A stretch of 64,000 nucleotides of DNA from Gordonibacter faecis (lineage in GTDB: Bacteria > Actinomycetota > Coriobacteriia > Coriobacteriales > Eggerthellaceae), in assembly GCF_030077735.1 (NCBI RefSeq), contig NZ_JASJEU010000007.1, positions 124,001 through 188,000 on the forward strand, in the 5' to 3' direction. The position numbers and the translations under genes were made by a program. Below, piece after piece: positions 52,281-61,261 of this stretch. Position 1 is the first letter of the stretch. Every line of letters begins with the position of its first letter. The notes beneath the pieces are model-generated. The model was not told the DNA's origin and searched no databases. It saw only the letters and a list, made by a program, of their open reading frames with translations.

Positions 52281-53399
52281 ATGAAGCAAGAGAGCTCGGA
52301 AGGGCGTCTCGTTTGCGGCGTGCCGAAGCCGTTTTGGATTGTCGGCGCGGCGCTGGCCGTTATCGGCATCGCGGCGTTTATCTTCCAAATGGCTGGTCAG
52401 TCGATGGCCGGCGCATCGCAGTACCCGTGGGGTTTCTACATTGCCCTGTTCTACACGCTGGCATCCGTCGGCGCGGGACTGCTGGTTGTGGGCGGCATTG
52501 CGCGCACGGCGGGACTCATGGACGGAGCGCTCATGGCGAAGTTGTACGCCGTGGCGTGCGCGGCGTTTGTGGCTGCATCCGTTCTTATTGTGGTTGACCT
52601 CGGGTTTCCGCAGGCCATCATGCTGGCGTACGCGTCGGCGAACCCGTCGTCGCCCGTGTTCTTCGACGCTATCGTGCTGCCGCTGTGCATTGTGTTCACC
52701 ATTGTTGCCGTGCTTCTCGCGCGCAGTGAAACAGCTGGTCGCGCGCTGGCCGTCGTGGGCATCATCACTGGCCTGGTGCTTCTGGCTGTGGAAGCGTGGC
52801 TGCTCACCACCTGCAGCGGCAAGGACGCCTGGGGTGTGCTGCTGGGCGCTGGCCCTGCGCTCATTCAGGCAGGCACGCTGGCGGCCGCCGTCATCGTGGC
52901 CTTCAAGCCCGAAAGTCGCGCCTGGCGCGCGCTCACCGCAACCGGTGCGCTTTTGACCGCAGCTTCGCTCGCGTTCGACGTGGTGCTGAACGCCGGCGCT
53001 GGCACGGTGCTGGGCAGCCAGTTCGCCGCTATTGCCGCGCATCCGCTGTTCTGGCTGGGCCTTGCGTGCGCCGTCGTCGCGGCCGTTGTCGCGCTGGTGG
53101 CCCCGCTCGCGTCAACCATTGCCGCACGCGCTGCCGCCATCCTGGCCGTGGTGGCCATTCCGCTGCTGAAGCTGGCCATCTTCTGGGGCACGCAGTCCAT
53201 CGCCGCAGTTCCCGAGCTCGAAATGCCCGGCGCGCCCGCCTTCGACATCGTGGAAGTGGTCGTGTTCGCTGGCGCCGTGGGCATCGGCATGCTGGTGTAC
53301 GCCGCCGGCACCACGCTGCTCGCCAAGCGCGCAGCCGCCGCACCCGCAGCCGCACCCGCGACCGTTCCCGCAATCGACACCGAGGAGGTGCCCGCATGA
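52281..53399 (+). CDS. NrfD/PsrC-type membrane anchor subunit
   Basis: A 372-residue protein with nine to ten helices. The segment SQYPWGFYIALFYTLASVGAGLLVVGGIA is the quinol-site region of NrfD-like subunits. It should pass electrons from menaquinol to the Fe-S subunit. The C-terminus is Ala/Pro-rich. It is the first gene of the operon and its stop overlaps the catalytic subunit's ATG (ATGA). The order anchor-catalytic-Fe-S differs from the common dmsABC order. Confidence 0.88.
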   Translation: MKQESSEGRLVCGVPKPFWIVGAALAVIGIAAFIFQMAGQSMAGASQYPWGFYIALFYTLASVGAGLLVVGGIARTAGLMDGALMAKLYAVACAAFVAASVLIVVDLGFPQAIMLAYASANPSSPVFFDAIVLPLCIVFTIVAVLLARSETAGRALAVVGIITGLVLLAVEAWLLTTCSGKDAWGVLLGAGPALIQAGTLAAAVIVAFKPESRAWRALTATGALLTAASLAFDVVLNAGAGTVLGSQFAAIAAHPLFWLGLACAVVAAVVALVAPLASTIAARAAAILAVVAIPLLKLAIFWGTQSIAAVPELEMPGAPAFDIVEVVVFAGAVGIGMLVYAAGTTLLAKRAAAAPAAAPATVPAIDTEEVPA

Positions 53400-56140
53400 C
53401 ATCCCTGTCCCGTCGTTCGTTTCTGAAAGGCGCCACCGCCCTCGGCGCAGCTGCCGCTCTCGGCGCCGGCGCATCCACAACCTGGTTCGCTCCCGGCGCG
53501 CAAGCACACGCCGCCGCCACCGAAGAGTGGAAGCCAGCCACGTGCCCGGCCTGCCACAACCCCATCTGCGGCACGCAGGTGAAAGTGGTTGACGGCGTGG
53601 CCGTGGAAATCAAGGGCGACCCGAAATCGCCCACCAACCAGGGCCGACTCTGCCCGCGCGGCCTGTCGGTGCTGGGTGGTTTGTACCATCCCTACCGCGT
53701 GAAGAAGCCGCTCAAGCGCACGAACCCCGAAAAGGGTCTCGACGTGGATCCCGGCTGGGTGGAAATCACCTGGGACGAGGCCATGGAAATTACCACGCAA
53801 AAGCTCAAGGAATGCATGGAGAAAGACCCGCGCGGCCTGTTCACGCAGACCGGCTTCGGCAACGAGGACTCGTTCAAGCGTCTCATCTTCGAAGGCCCCT
53901 TCGGCACGCCGAACGGCCTCACCACCTCCGGCCCGCTGTGCGCCGACCACTTCGGCCCCATGGCCACCAAAGGCACGAAGGTGGACAAGTGCGACATGGA
54001 GCGCTGCGACTATCTGCTGCTCATGGGCCGCTCCATCGGCGACGAGTGGGGCCTCGCGCACCAGAACACGAAGGAGTACGTGGACGCCGTCGCGCGCGGC
54101 ATGAAAGTGGTTTGCGTGAACCCGCGCAAGACGAACTCCGCACAGACGGGCGAGTGGGTGCCCATCGCGCCCGGCACCGACGTGGCCATGTGCTGGGCCA
54201 TCGTGAACGTGATGCTGCACGAAATTGGCCGCTGCGACGAGCACTTCCTCAAGGTGCGCACGAACTCGTCCTACCTGGTGGAAGACGCGTATGAAACGCT
54301 CAAGGGCACGAAGGTGTGCTTCCAGGATTACGTGCGCGACCCGGCCACGGGCAAGCCGCTCGTGTGGGACCAGGCCGCCAACGCGGCCGTGCCGTTCGAC
54401 ACCTCCGTCGGCGACACGTATGCGCTGTTCGGCGAATATGAGGTGCAGGGCAAGCGCGTAAAAACCTGCTTGCAGCTGATCAAGGACTACGTGGTGGACA
54501 TGACGCCCGAGTGGGCCGAAGAGGTTACCACGGTGCCCGCCACCACTACGCGCCGCATTGCGCAGGAGCTGGTGGACTACGCCCGCATTGGCTCCACCAT
54601 TGAAATTGACGGCGAGACGTTCCCCTTCCGCCCGGCCATGGCGCTAGCGCCCGGCCGCGGTGCGAACTCGAACCCGCTGAACGTGGAGCTGTTCAAAGCT
54701 ATTGAAGTGGTGAACGAGCTGCTGGGCAACATTGACGTCCCCGGTGGCAGCCTGGGCTTGGAGCACGGCGACTTGCACGTGATGAAAACCGATGCCGACG
54801 GCTTGCTGGTTCCGCCCGCGTCCGACAACTTCAAAAACCAGGTGCTTGGCCAGGAGAAACTGTCGTTCCCGCCGCAAAGCTACAAGCTGGAATGCTTCTA
54901 CCCGCACGAGCTGCACATCATGCAGCTGGTGTGGCGCGCGGCCGTGGACCCGGAGAGCTACTACCTGGATTACAAGCCCGAGGTGTACATGGTGCTGGGC
55001 GGCGGCAACCCGCTGCGTTCGAACTCCAACCCCGAGCCGGTGGTGGAAGCGCTCAAGCAGATTCCGTTCACGTTCACCATTTCGCTCTGGATGGATGAAT
55101 TGACGCAGTTCGCCGACATCGTGCTGCCCGAGCACCACGCGCTTGAGCGTTACGCGCTGTGGAACGCCACGTGGATTTCCAACAAGGGCACGTCCGACTA
55201 CAGCCGCCGCCTGCGTATTATTGAGGCGCGCAAGCCGGTGGTGGAGCCCGTGTTCGACACGCGCCAGCAGGAAGACCTGCTCATTCAGTACGCACACGCG
55301 CTGGGCATTCTGCCGAAGATGACGGGTATTGCCAACAAGGGCTTCCAGGGTAAGTTCCTGCCCGACAAGCCCGGTGGCATTGCTGAGGAGTTCGCGCTCA
55401 GTCCGAAGGAGCCCTACACCTACGCTGACGTGGTCGAACGCAAGCTGAAGACGCAGTTCGGCGGCGACGGCTGGGACGCTGTGAGCGAATGCGCCGTCGT
55501 GGGCTATGAGCTGCCCGACGTGAAGTCCAGCTACATTTGGCACTGGCACCCGGAGAACGCATACCGCATCCCCGTGTACTTTAGCTACAACGCTCGCTCC
55601 GCGCGCATGCTGCGTGAGATGCTGGCCGAGAACAACATCGAGTTCCCGCACGCCGACATCGACGAAGTGCTGCGCCAGTACTCGGCCGCGCCGCTGTTCT
55701 TCGAGTTCGAAGGCATGCATCCCACCGAGGAATTCCCCTTCAAGGTACTGCAGTTCAAGACGCACTTCCAGGTGAACGACTCGTCGGGTCTGTCGTACAA
55801 CCACTGGCTGCACGACGTGGAGGAACACTTCGACCCGAACCTGAAGAAGGTGCTGCTGGCACCCGCGCGCGCCGCTGAACTGGGCCTGGCCGAAGGCGAC
55901 GAAGTGGTGATTGAGTCCATGTACGGCGGCAAAACCTCGGGCGTGCTGCATCTGTCCGAGATGATTCACCCCTCGACGCTGGCCATTTCCGGCAAGTGGG
56001 GCGCGAAGGGCGCCGGTCTGGTGGATTTCGCGCACGAGGGCCCGCACTACAACACGCTGCTCAACGATGACGAACGCGACATTGGTTTCATGATGGGTAA
56101 CTTGAATAACTCGGTGGCCGTCAAGGTCTACAAGGCATAA
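53396..56140 (+). CDS. Tat-exported molybdopterin oxidoreductase catalytic subunit (DMSO-reductase family)
   Basis: A 914-residue enzyme. The Tat signal is SRRSFLKG (5-12) with a hydrophobic Ala-rich stretch ending near residue 42. The 4Fe-4S motif has cysteines C50, C53, C58 and C86, one residue longer between the second and third than the usual Cx2Cx3C. C182 in SGPLCADHFG is the probable Mo ligand, as in Psr/Phs- and catechol-dehydroxylase-like branches. Typical family stretches include MVLGGGNPLRSNSNP and FADIVLPEHHALERYALW. Substrate unknown; thiosulfate/polysulfide, sulfoxides or aromatic hydroxylated compounds are all possible. The open frame upstream of 53396 is spurious. Confidence 0.9.
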   Translation: MTSLSRRSFLKGATALGAAAALGAGASTTWFAPGAQAHAAATEEWKPATCPACHNPICGTQVKVVDGVAVEIKGDPKSPTNQGRLCPRGLSVLGGLYHPYRVKKPLKRTNPEKGLDVDPGWVEITWDEAMEITTQKLKECMEKDPRGLFTQTGFGNEDSFKRLIFEGPFGTPNGLTTSGPLCADHFGPMATKGTKVDKCDMERCDYLLLMGRSIGDEWGLAHQNTKEYVDAVARGMKVVCVNPRKTNSAQTGEWVPIAPGTDVAMCWAIVNVMLHEIGRCDEHFLKVRTNSSYLVEDAYETLKGTKVCFQDYVRDPATGKPLVWDQAANAAVPFDTSVGDTYALFGEYEVQGKRVKTCLQLIKDYVVDMTPEWAEEVTTVPATTTRRIAQELVDYARIGSTIEIDGETFPFRPAMALAPGRGANSNPLNVELFKAIEVVNELLGNIDVPGGSLGLEHGDLHVMKTDADGLLVPPASDNFKNQVLGQEKLSFPPQSYKLECFYPHELHIMQLVWRAAVDPESYYLDYKPEVYMVLGGGNPLRSNSNPEPVVEALKQIPFTFTISLWMDELTQFADIVLPEHHALERYALWNATWISNKGTSDYSRRLRIIEARKPVVEPVFDTRQQEDLLIQYAHALGILPKMTGIANKGFQGKFLPDKPGGIAEEFALSPKEPYTYADVVERKLKTQFGGDGWDAVSECAVVGYELPDVKSSYIWHWHPENAYRIPVYFSYNARSARMLREMLAENNIEFPHADIDEVLRQYSAAPLFFEFEGMHPTEEFPFKVLQFKTHFQVNDSSGLSYNHWLHDVEEHFDPNLKKVLLAPARAAELGLAEGDEVVIESMYGGKTSGVLHLSEMIHPSTLAISGKWGAKGAGLVDFAHEGPHYNTLLNDDERDIGFMMGNLNNSVAVKVYKA

Positions 56141-56153
56141 GGAGGGAGGACAA

Positions 56154-56765
56154 ATGCGCTACGGAATGGTGATCGACCTGAGGCGATGCGTGGGCTGTAA
56201 CGCCTGCACTATCGCATGCAAGCAATCGAACGGCACGCCTCCCGGCATGTTTTACTCGCACGTGTCCCTGGATGAGCAGGGCGTATATCCGAATGCGACG
56301 GCGGTGTACACGCCCATGCTGTGCGCCCATTGCGAAGAGGCTGCGTGCGTGTCGGTGTGCCCGACGGGCGCGTCGTATCGCGACGAGGGTGGCGTGGTGA
56401 ACATCGACCACAGCAAGTGCATCGGCTGCAAGTACTGCATCGCGGCCTGCCCCTACGATGTGCGCACCTATGTGGCCGACCGCATTGAGGGGTACTTCCC
56501 CGAGCATGGGTTGACCGAACAGGAGCAGCGGATGTACGCGAACTTCGAGGTGGGGAAGGTGTACAAGTGCGACTTCTGCCGCAGCAAAGGTTACACCGAC
56601 AGCATTGACCCCTCGTGCGTACGCGCTTGTCCTGGTGACGCGCGCATCTTCGGCGATTTGGACGACCCCGAGAGCGACGTGGCGAAGCTTCTGGCAAACG
56701 AGCAGACCCGCGTGCTGGGCGAAGAATACGGCACGAAGCCGAATGTGTACTATATAGCCCGCTAA
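56154..56765 (+). CDS. Four-cluster 4Fe-4S electron-transfer subunit (DmsB/PsrB-like)
   Basis: A 203-residue ferredoxin with sixteen cysteines in four groups: CVGCNACTIACKQS, CAHCEEAACVSVCPTGA, CIGCKYCIAACPYD, and CDFC with CVRACPGDA. This is the standard DmsB-like electron wire between the quinol anchor and the molybdoenzyme. It lacks a signal peptide and presumably hitch-hikes with the Tat-bearing partner. GGAGGGAGGA lies upstream, 13 bp after the catalytic gene. Confidence 0.94.
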   Translation: MRYGMVIDLRRCVGCNACTIACKQSNGTPPGMFYSHVSLDEQGVYPNATAVYTPMLCAHCEEAACVSVCPTGASYRDEGGVVNIDHSKCIGCKYCIAACPYDVRTYVADRIEGYFPEHGLTEQEQRMYANFEVGKVYKCDFCRSKGYTDSIDPSCVRACPGDARIFGDLDDPESDVAKLLANEQTRVLGEEYGTKPNVYYIAR

Positions 56766-56798
56766 CCTGGGCGAATACAGAGTGCCTCCCCTCCTTGG

Positions 56799-56842
56799 GC
56801 CCGGCCTGCCGCCATGTGTGCGGTGGGCCGGGCTTGCTTCTT
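56799..56842 (+). terminator. Probable terminator of the molybdoenzyme operon
   Basis: Stem GCCCGGCC/GGCCGGGC (56799-56806 with 56826-56833) plus inner pairs, followed by a T-rich TTGCTTCTT. Confidence 0.6.
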
Positions 56843-56984
56843 GCGGGGGAGGCGTTATCATGTCGAAACAGGCTTGAGGTATTGACAAGTCATGTGTTTG
56901 GGGTGGTGACGGGTAGCTGGGGGGCGCGGGGCGCCGGCGGCTGGCGGTGGCTGCCAGCGGGGATGAAGGCGAAGGGGGGTGCGC

Positions 56985-58427
56985 ATGGGCGTTTCCGGAG
57001 ATCAGCGGAAGGAAGAGGAGCCTCGCGTTGCGGGGCCGAAGCCCGATGCATCCATGGGCACCGAACAGGTGGGCCGTCTGCTTGCGCGTTTTGCGCTGCC
57101 GGTGGCGGCGGGGCTGCTAATCACGCGCTTCTATATTTTGGTGGATGGCATGTTTGTGGGACAGGCGCTTGGCATGGCTGGTGTGGCGGCCACCACTATT
57201 GCCATGCCGTTCGTGACGCTGCTGAATGCCCTAGTCATGCTTATCGGTGATGGCGGCACCGCGGTGGTTGCGCTGCGCCTGGGAGCGGGTTCGCGCGAAG
57301 GTGCCGCTCACGTGTTGGGTAACGCGCTGGTAATGCTCGTGGGGATGTCGGTGCTGCTCGGTGCCACGGTACTGTGGTGGGCCGAGCCGGTGTTGGGCTT
57401 GGTGGGCGCATCGGGCGAGGTACTTGCGCAGGCCAAGACCTACCTTATTCTTACCGTGTTGGGTACGTTCGCGCTGGGGTTTTCTCTGGGCATTGACACG
57501 TTTTTGCGGGCGGTGGGCTTCCCCAGCCGCACGCTGGCAGTGCAAATTGCGGGTGCGGTGGCGAATATCGCGCTGGATTACGCGTTCGTTATTGTGCTTG
57601 GTTGGGGCATTGTGGGTGCCGCCGCGGCTACGGTGTTGGGGCAGGTGGTGTGCCTCGTGATGACGATAGCCTTCCTGTTCAAGCGTGACATGCCGTTTCG
57701 CTTGCGCTGGCGCGATCTGCGGCCCGACGCGCAGCTGATGGGGCGCATCGCGCTGCTGGGCATGCCGTCGTTTATCGTGCGCAGCTCCGACGCTGCACTG
57801 AATCTGCTGCTGAACGGTCTCGTGGTGGCGTACGGTGCGGCCACGATCCTCGGCGGTGACGACGCGCTCGCCGTGTCGGGAGCCATCAGCCGTGTATCGC
57901 AGTTCGCGCTCGTACCCGCCATTGGCGTGGCGGTGGGTGTGCGCCCGCTTATTGGCTACAATCACGGAGGCGGCGATGCTGCACGCGTGCGAGCAGTGGT
58001 GCGCCGCGCCCTCGCAGTGGGGGCGGGCTGCCTCACCGTATTTTGGCTGGTCATAGAGCTCAACCCACTGCTGCTCATGGGTCTGTTCGGCTTCACGGGA
58101 GTCACGGCCGAGTTCGCCTGCTGGGCTCTGCGCGTGACGTTGTTCGCCATGCCCGTACTAATGGTGCGCATCATGGGAACGAACTACTTCCAAGCCATAG
58201 GCTGCGCCAGCAAAGCCATCCTGCTCACGTTTTGCCAGCAGATAGTGTTCCTCCTTCCCTTCGTAGTGGCGGCTCCGCTCGTGCTACCCGCGCTCACAGG
58301 AGTCACCCCGCTCGCCGCCGTCTTCTGGGCTCAACTCGCCTCCGACATACTCTCTACCGCTCTCACCGCTATCCTCTTCTTCCGCGAACCAGAACTGCGA
58401 CGCTCACGGAAGCCCCTACCGAAGTGA
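56985..58427 (+). CDS. MATE-family efflux transporter
   Basis: A 480-residue, twelve-helix MATE protein. Typical stretches are LLARFALPVAAGLLITRFYILVDGMFVGQALG and, in the second half, GMPSFIVRSSDAALNLLLNG, with PLIGYNHGGGD after helix 8. It exports drugs or metabolites in exchange for Na+ or H+. AAGGGGGG lies before ATG 56985, better placed than for the GTG at 56979. Its 3' end overlaps a PIN-domain remnant on the other strand, suggesting local rearrangement. Confidence 0.93.
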   Translation: MGVSGDQRKEEEPRVAGPKPDASMGTEQVGRLLARFALPVAAGLLITRFYILVDGMFVGQALGMAGVAATTIAMPFVTLLNALVMLIGDGGTAVVALRLGAGSREGAAHVLGNALVMLVGMSVLLGATVLWWAEPVLGLVGASGEVLAQAKTYLILTVLGTFALGFSLGIDTFLRAVGFPSRTLAVQIAGAVANIALDYAFVIVLGWGIVGAAAATVLGQVVCLVMTIAFLFKRDMPFRLRWRDLRPDAQLMGRIALLGMPSFIVRSSDAALNLLLNGLVVAYGAATILGGDDALAVSGAISRVSQFALVPAIGVAVGVRPLIGYNHGGGDAARVRAVVRRALAVGAGCLTVFWLVIELNPLLLMGLFGFTGVTAEFACWALRVTLFAMPVLMVRIMGTNYFQAIGCASKAILLTFCQQIVFLLPFVVAAPLVLPALTGVTPLAAVFWAQLASDILSTALTAILFFREPELRRSRKPLPK

Positions 58428-58529
58428 GAGGAACCCCACTGGGTCGATGTAGGGTACCGTCGAGTCCTCGAAATCACGCAAATTCCTGGTGATAATGAAA
58501 TCGCAGCCATTCTCGCGTGCTGTTACCCT
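58416..58529 (-). pseudogene. C-terminal remnant of a PIN-domain (VapC-like) toxin gene
   Basis: Read on the minus strand, 58529-58416 encodes about 37 codons including ARENGCDFIITRNLRDFE, DSTVPYIDP and GFL, the last strand-helix of PIN-domain nucleases (consensus xDFIVTRNxxDF). A stop codon lies immediately upstream (58530-58532) and no start is available, so only the C-terminus remains. The stop overlaps the 3' end of the MATE gene by twelve bases. Confidence 0.75.
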
Positions 58530-58670
58530 TCAACTTTTTTGTACAAGAAAATTCAAAAACTTGTGCAAAGTTAGAAAGCCAAAAACAACCGTTATAAAAA
58601 GCTAGAAAAATTGAAACCCATAGAGCTACTGCACCCTTGGAATAAAACAATTATCAGGTATTTAGAAATC

Positions 58671-58758
58671 TGGCGGAGGCGGTAGGATTTGAACCCACGA
58701 AACCTTGCGGTTTAACAGTTTTCAAGACTGCCGCCTTCAACCACTCGGCCACGCCTCC
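58671..58758 (-). tRNA. tRNA-Ser (anticodon TGA)
   Basis: An 88-nt type II tRNA with acceptor stem GGAGGCG/CGCCTCC, anticodon loop CTTGAAA (anticodon TGA), a long variable arm, T loop TTCAAAT and encoded CCA. Confidence 0.95.
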
Positions 58759-58828
58759 GCTTGTTGAGATGGGGTCGGCGCTCGTGACTGCGCGAAAGGC
58801 GCGGCCTGCGTGCAACCCGGCGGCGGGA

Positions 58829-58844
58829 TGTTTCACGTGAAACG
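58829..58844. other. parS: parS-like site upstream of tadA
   Basis: One mismatch at the last base (G instead of A). It lies between the tRNA-Ser gene and tadA and is the rightmost copy in the window. Confidence 0.8.
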
Positions 58845-58899
58845 CTCGTTCGCCGCATGCTTTTTCGGAGTGGCTCCGAAACGCAAGCAAAGGATACCA

Positions 58900-58905
58900 T
58901 ATAAT
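58900..58905 (+). promoter_or_regulatory. -10 element of tadA, leaderless start
   Basis: A consensus TATAAT ends seven bases before ATG 58913, where transcription is expected to begin. No Shine-Dalgarno sequence is present. No good -35 is visible. Confidence 0.6.
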
Positions 58906-58912
58906 ACAGCGC

Positions 58913-59494
58913 ATGAACGACGATTTAGATATGCGAAACACAGCCGATGCCAACGCACCCGGCCAGCATCCGCCCTCGCGCACCGCGCCCTTTGCGCCGC
59001 GGGAAAGCGACGAGTTCTATCTGCGTCTGGCACTGGAAGAGGCAAGACACGCGGCTGACCTGGGCGAAGTACCTATCGGGGCCGTTGTGGTTTACGAGCC
59101 CATCGACCCGGGAACGCGCCGTCCGCTGGCCGAGGCGCGCGTCATCGCACGCGCCTGCAATCTGCGCGAAACCACGCGCGATCCGGCGGGCCATGCGGAA
59201 TTTCTGGCCATGAAGCAGACTGCGGCCGAACTGGACGCGTGGCGGCTCACGGGCTGCACCGTGTATGTGACGCTGGAGCCGTGCATCATGTGCGCCGGGC
59301 TTATGCATCAGGCGCGTATCGATCGGTGTGTTTTTGGCGCGCCCGACCCGAAGGCCGGCGCGCTCGGTACGCTGTACCGCATCAACGCTGATGAGCGCCT
59401 CAACCACACATTCGAGGTTGTTCCCGGCGTCCTAAAAGAAGAATGCGCCGCGCTGCTGCGCGGATTTTTCGCAAGCAAGAGGAAGAAACGATAG
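58913..59494 (+). CDS. tadA: tRNA-specific adenosine deaminase TadA
   Basis: TadA converts A34 to inosine in tRNA-Arg(ACG), which is encoded at 27137. The zinc/catalytic motifs are HAEF (near residue 94) and PCIMC, with LTGCTVYVTLE before it. At 193 residues it is longer than usual because of a 30-residue N-terminal extension and an insertion (VYEPIDPGTRRPLAEARV) in the beta-hairpin. It appears leaderless. It is followed four bases later by ispE, so the two are an operon. Confidence 0.95.
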   Translation: MNDDLDMRNTADANAPGQHPPSRTAPFAPRESDEFYLRLALEEARHAADLGEVPIGAVVVYEPIDPGTRRPLAEARVIARACNLRETTRDPAGHAEFLAMKQTAAELDAWRLTGCTVYVTLEPCIMCAGLMHQARIDRCVFGAPDPKAGALGTLYRINADERLNHTFEVVPGVLKEECAALLRGFFASKRKKR

Positions 59495-59498
59495 CGCT

Positions 59499-60539
59499 AT
59501 GACTGCAACACAACCCAACAACCAGAACCGCCCTGCCACCAGCCCGACTGACGCCGACACTCCCGTCGACTTGGTGGCAACCGCCCGCGCGGCGCAGCAG
59601 CTGGACGAGCGCACTCCCGCCCGCGGCTCCGGCGCAGTGAAACTCATCGCGCCAGCCAAGGTCAACCTGTATTTAGGCATTGGCGGCCGCCGCGCCGACG
59701 GCTACCACGATGCTACCAGCATTCTGCACGCCGTGAACCTGCACGATATTCTCTATCTGCGCCTTTTGCCCGGCGCGGAAGACGCAAGCGGCCTCACCGT
59801 GCACGTGGAAACCTCTGCGCGCGAGGGCCTGGAGCCGCTCGACGTGCCCTCCGAAAACAACATCGCCCACAAGGCCATCGCCGCTCTGGCTGGTCGCCTC
59901 GGCCGTAACCAGCACGAAACGGTGGAAGTGCACATCGAAAAGCACATTCCCGCGCAGGCAGGCCTCGGCGGCGGCTCGTCCGACGCGGCCGCCGCGCTCT
60001 TGGGTGCGGCGCACCTGTGGGGCGTGAATCCCAACGACCCGCTGCTGGAAGAAGTGGCCCACGCCCTGGGCAGCGACGTGGCGTTTTTCCTACACGGAGG
60101 CTGTGCGTGCTTCAACGGCGCGGGCGAGCACTTCGAGCGCACCCTCACGCCGCTCAAGAAAAGCCTCGTGCTCATGAAGCCCGCCGCTGGCGTGTCTACG
60201 GCTGAGGCCTACCGCACCTTCGACAAACACCCGCAGCCGCTTGACGTGAACCTGGCCGCCGCAGCCGCCACCGCAAGCAGCGCCGTAGACGTCCCGCTGT
60301 TCAACAACCTGGCGCCGGCCTCTGAACTGCTGCTTCCCGAACTGACGGACGTGCGTACGTGGGCGACGGAGCAACCGGGCGTGGAAGGCGTACTGCTCTG
60401 CGGCAGCGGGTCGTCAACCTTCGCCGTGTGTTCCGATGTGGACGCGGCCCTGCGCTTGTCGGTTGCTGCGCGCCAGCGCGGATGGTGGGCGCGCACGACG
60501 GCGTTTGGCTCGCTGCGCGCGGCGGTCGTCCCCGCCTAG
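59499..60539 (+). CDS. ispE: 4-diphosphocytidyl-2-C-methyl-D-erythritol kinase
   Basis: A GHMP kinase of the non-mevalonate isoprenoid pathway. The conserved APAKVNLYLGIGGRRADGYHD starts near residue 51, the ATP loop is PAQAGLGGGSSDAAAAL, and GSDVAFFL and a C-terminal GSGSSTFAV complete the family. At 346 residues it carries a 48-residue Thr/Pro/Ala-rich N-terminal extension not needed for the fold; an internal start is possible, but I see no better ribosome-binding site. Confidence 0.95.
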   Translation: MTATQPNNQNRPATSPTDADTPVDLVATARAAQQLDERTPARGSGAVKLIAPAKVNLYLGIGGRRADGYHDATSILHAVNLHDILYLRLLPGAEDASGLTVHVETSAREGLEPLDVPSENNIAHKAIAALAGRLGRNQHETVEVHIEKHIPAQAGLGGGSSDAAAALLGAAHLWGVNPNDPLLEEVAHALGSDVAFFLHGGCACFNGAGEHFERTLTPLKKSLVLMKPAAGVSTAEAYRTFDKHPQPLDVNLAAAAATASSAVDVPLFNNLAPASELLLPELTDVRTWATEQPGVEGVLLCGSGSSTFAVCSDVDAALRLSVAARQRGWWARTTAFGSLRAAVVPA

Positions 60540-60637
60540 CAGGTGACTGGGCATCTTCCGTTTCTTGACTTCGCGCCAACTTCCGCACGCTGGGCACCCG
60601 CGATGGTAGAATGAGGTCAACCGAACAAAGGAGCATC

Positions 60638-61192
60638 ATGAGCACCGCATTGATCATTGTTCTTGTCATTGTTGTTGTGCTGGTCATCGCGGCCATCGCG
60701 CTGTACAACAACCTCGTGAAGTTGCGCAACATGGTGGACAACGCCTGGGCGCAAATCGACGTGCAGCTGCAGCGCCGCCTGGACCTCATCCCCAACTTGG
60801 TGGAAACCGTGAAGGGCTACGCCTCGCACGAACGCGGCACGCTGGACGAGGTCACGCAGGCTCGCGCGGCCGTAATGAGCGCGCCCACGCCCGAGGGTAA
60901 GATGCAGGCCGACGGCATGCTGACCGGCGCTCTGAAGAGCCTGTTCGCCGTGGCTGAGGCCTATCCGGACCTCAAGGCGAACACAAACTTCCAGCAGCTG
61001 CAGGCCGAACTGTCCAACACGGAAGACAAAATCAGCTACATGCGCCAAAGCTACAACGACACCGTGATGAAGTACAACACCGCCATCCAGACGTTCCCCG
61101 CCGTGCTGCTGGCCGGCCCCATGGGCTTCAAGCAGCGCGAAAGCTTCGACGCCACCGCGGGCGCAGAAACGGCGCCGACGGTGCAGTTCTAG
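60638..61192 (+). CDS. lemA: LemA family protein
   Basis: A 184-residue membrane-anchored protein. One N-terminal helix (TALIIVLVIVVVLVIAAIALY) is followed by NLVKLRNMVDNAWAQIDVQLQRR and LIPNLVETVKGY, the LemA core, in a coiled-coil bundle. AAAGGAG precedes ATG 60638; a longer frame to 60611 has no support. A -10-like TAGAAT lies at 60607-60612. Its function is unclear; LemA is often next to DUF2207/TPM-domain genes, as here. Confidence 0.94.
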   Translation: MSTALIIVLVIVVVLVIAAIALYNNLVKLRNMVDNAWAQIDVQLQRRLDLIPNLVETVKGYASHERGTLDEVTQARAAVMSAPTPEGKMQADGMLTGALKSLFAVAEAYPDLKANTNFQQLQAELSNTEDKISYMRQSYNDTVMKYNTAIQTFPAVLLAGPMGFKQRESFDATAGAETAPTVQF

Positions 61193-61261
61193 CAACACCC
61201 GCTACGCCAGCTCACGCCGCCGCAGCACTACCCGTAACTCTCGCACAGAAGGAGCATCGAC

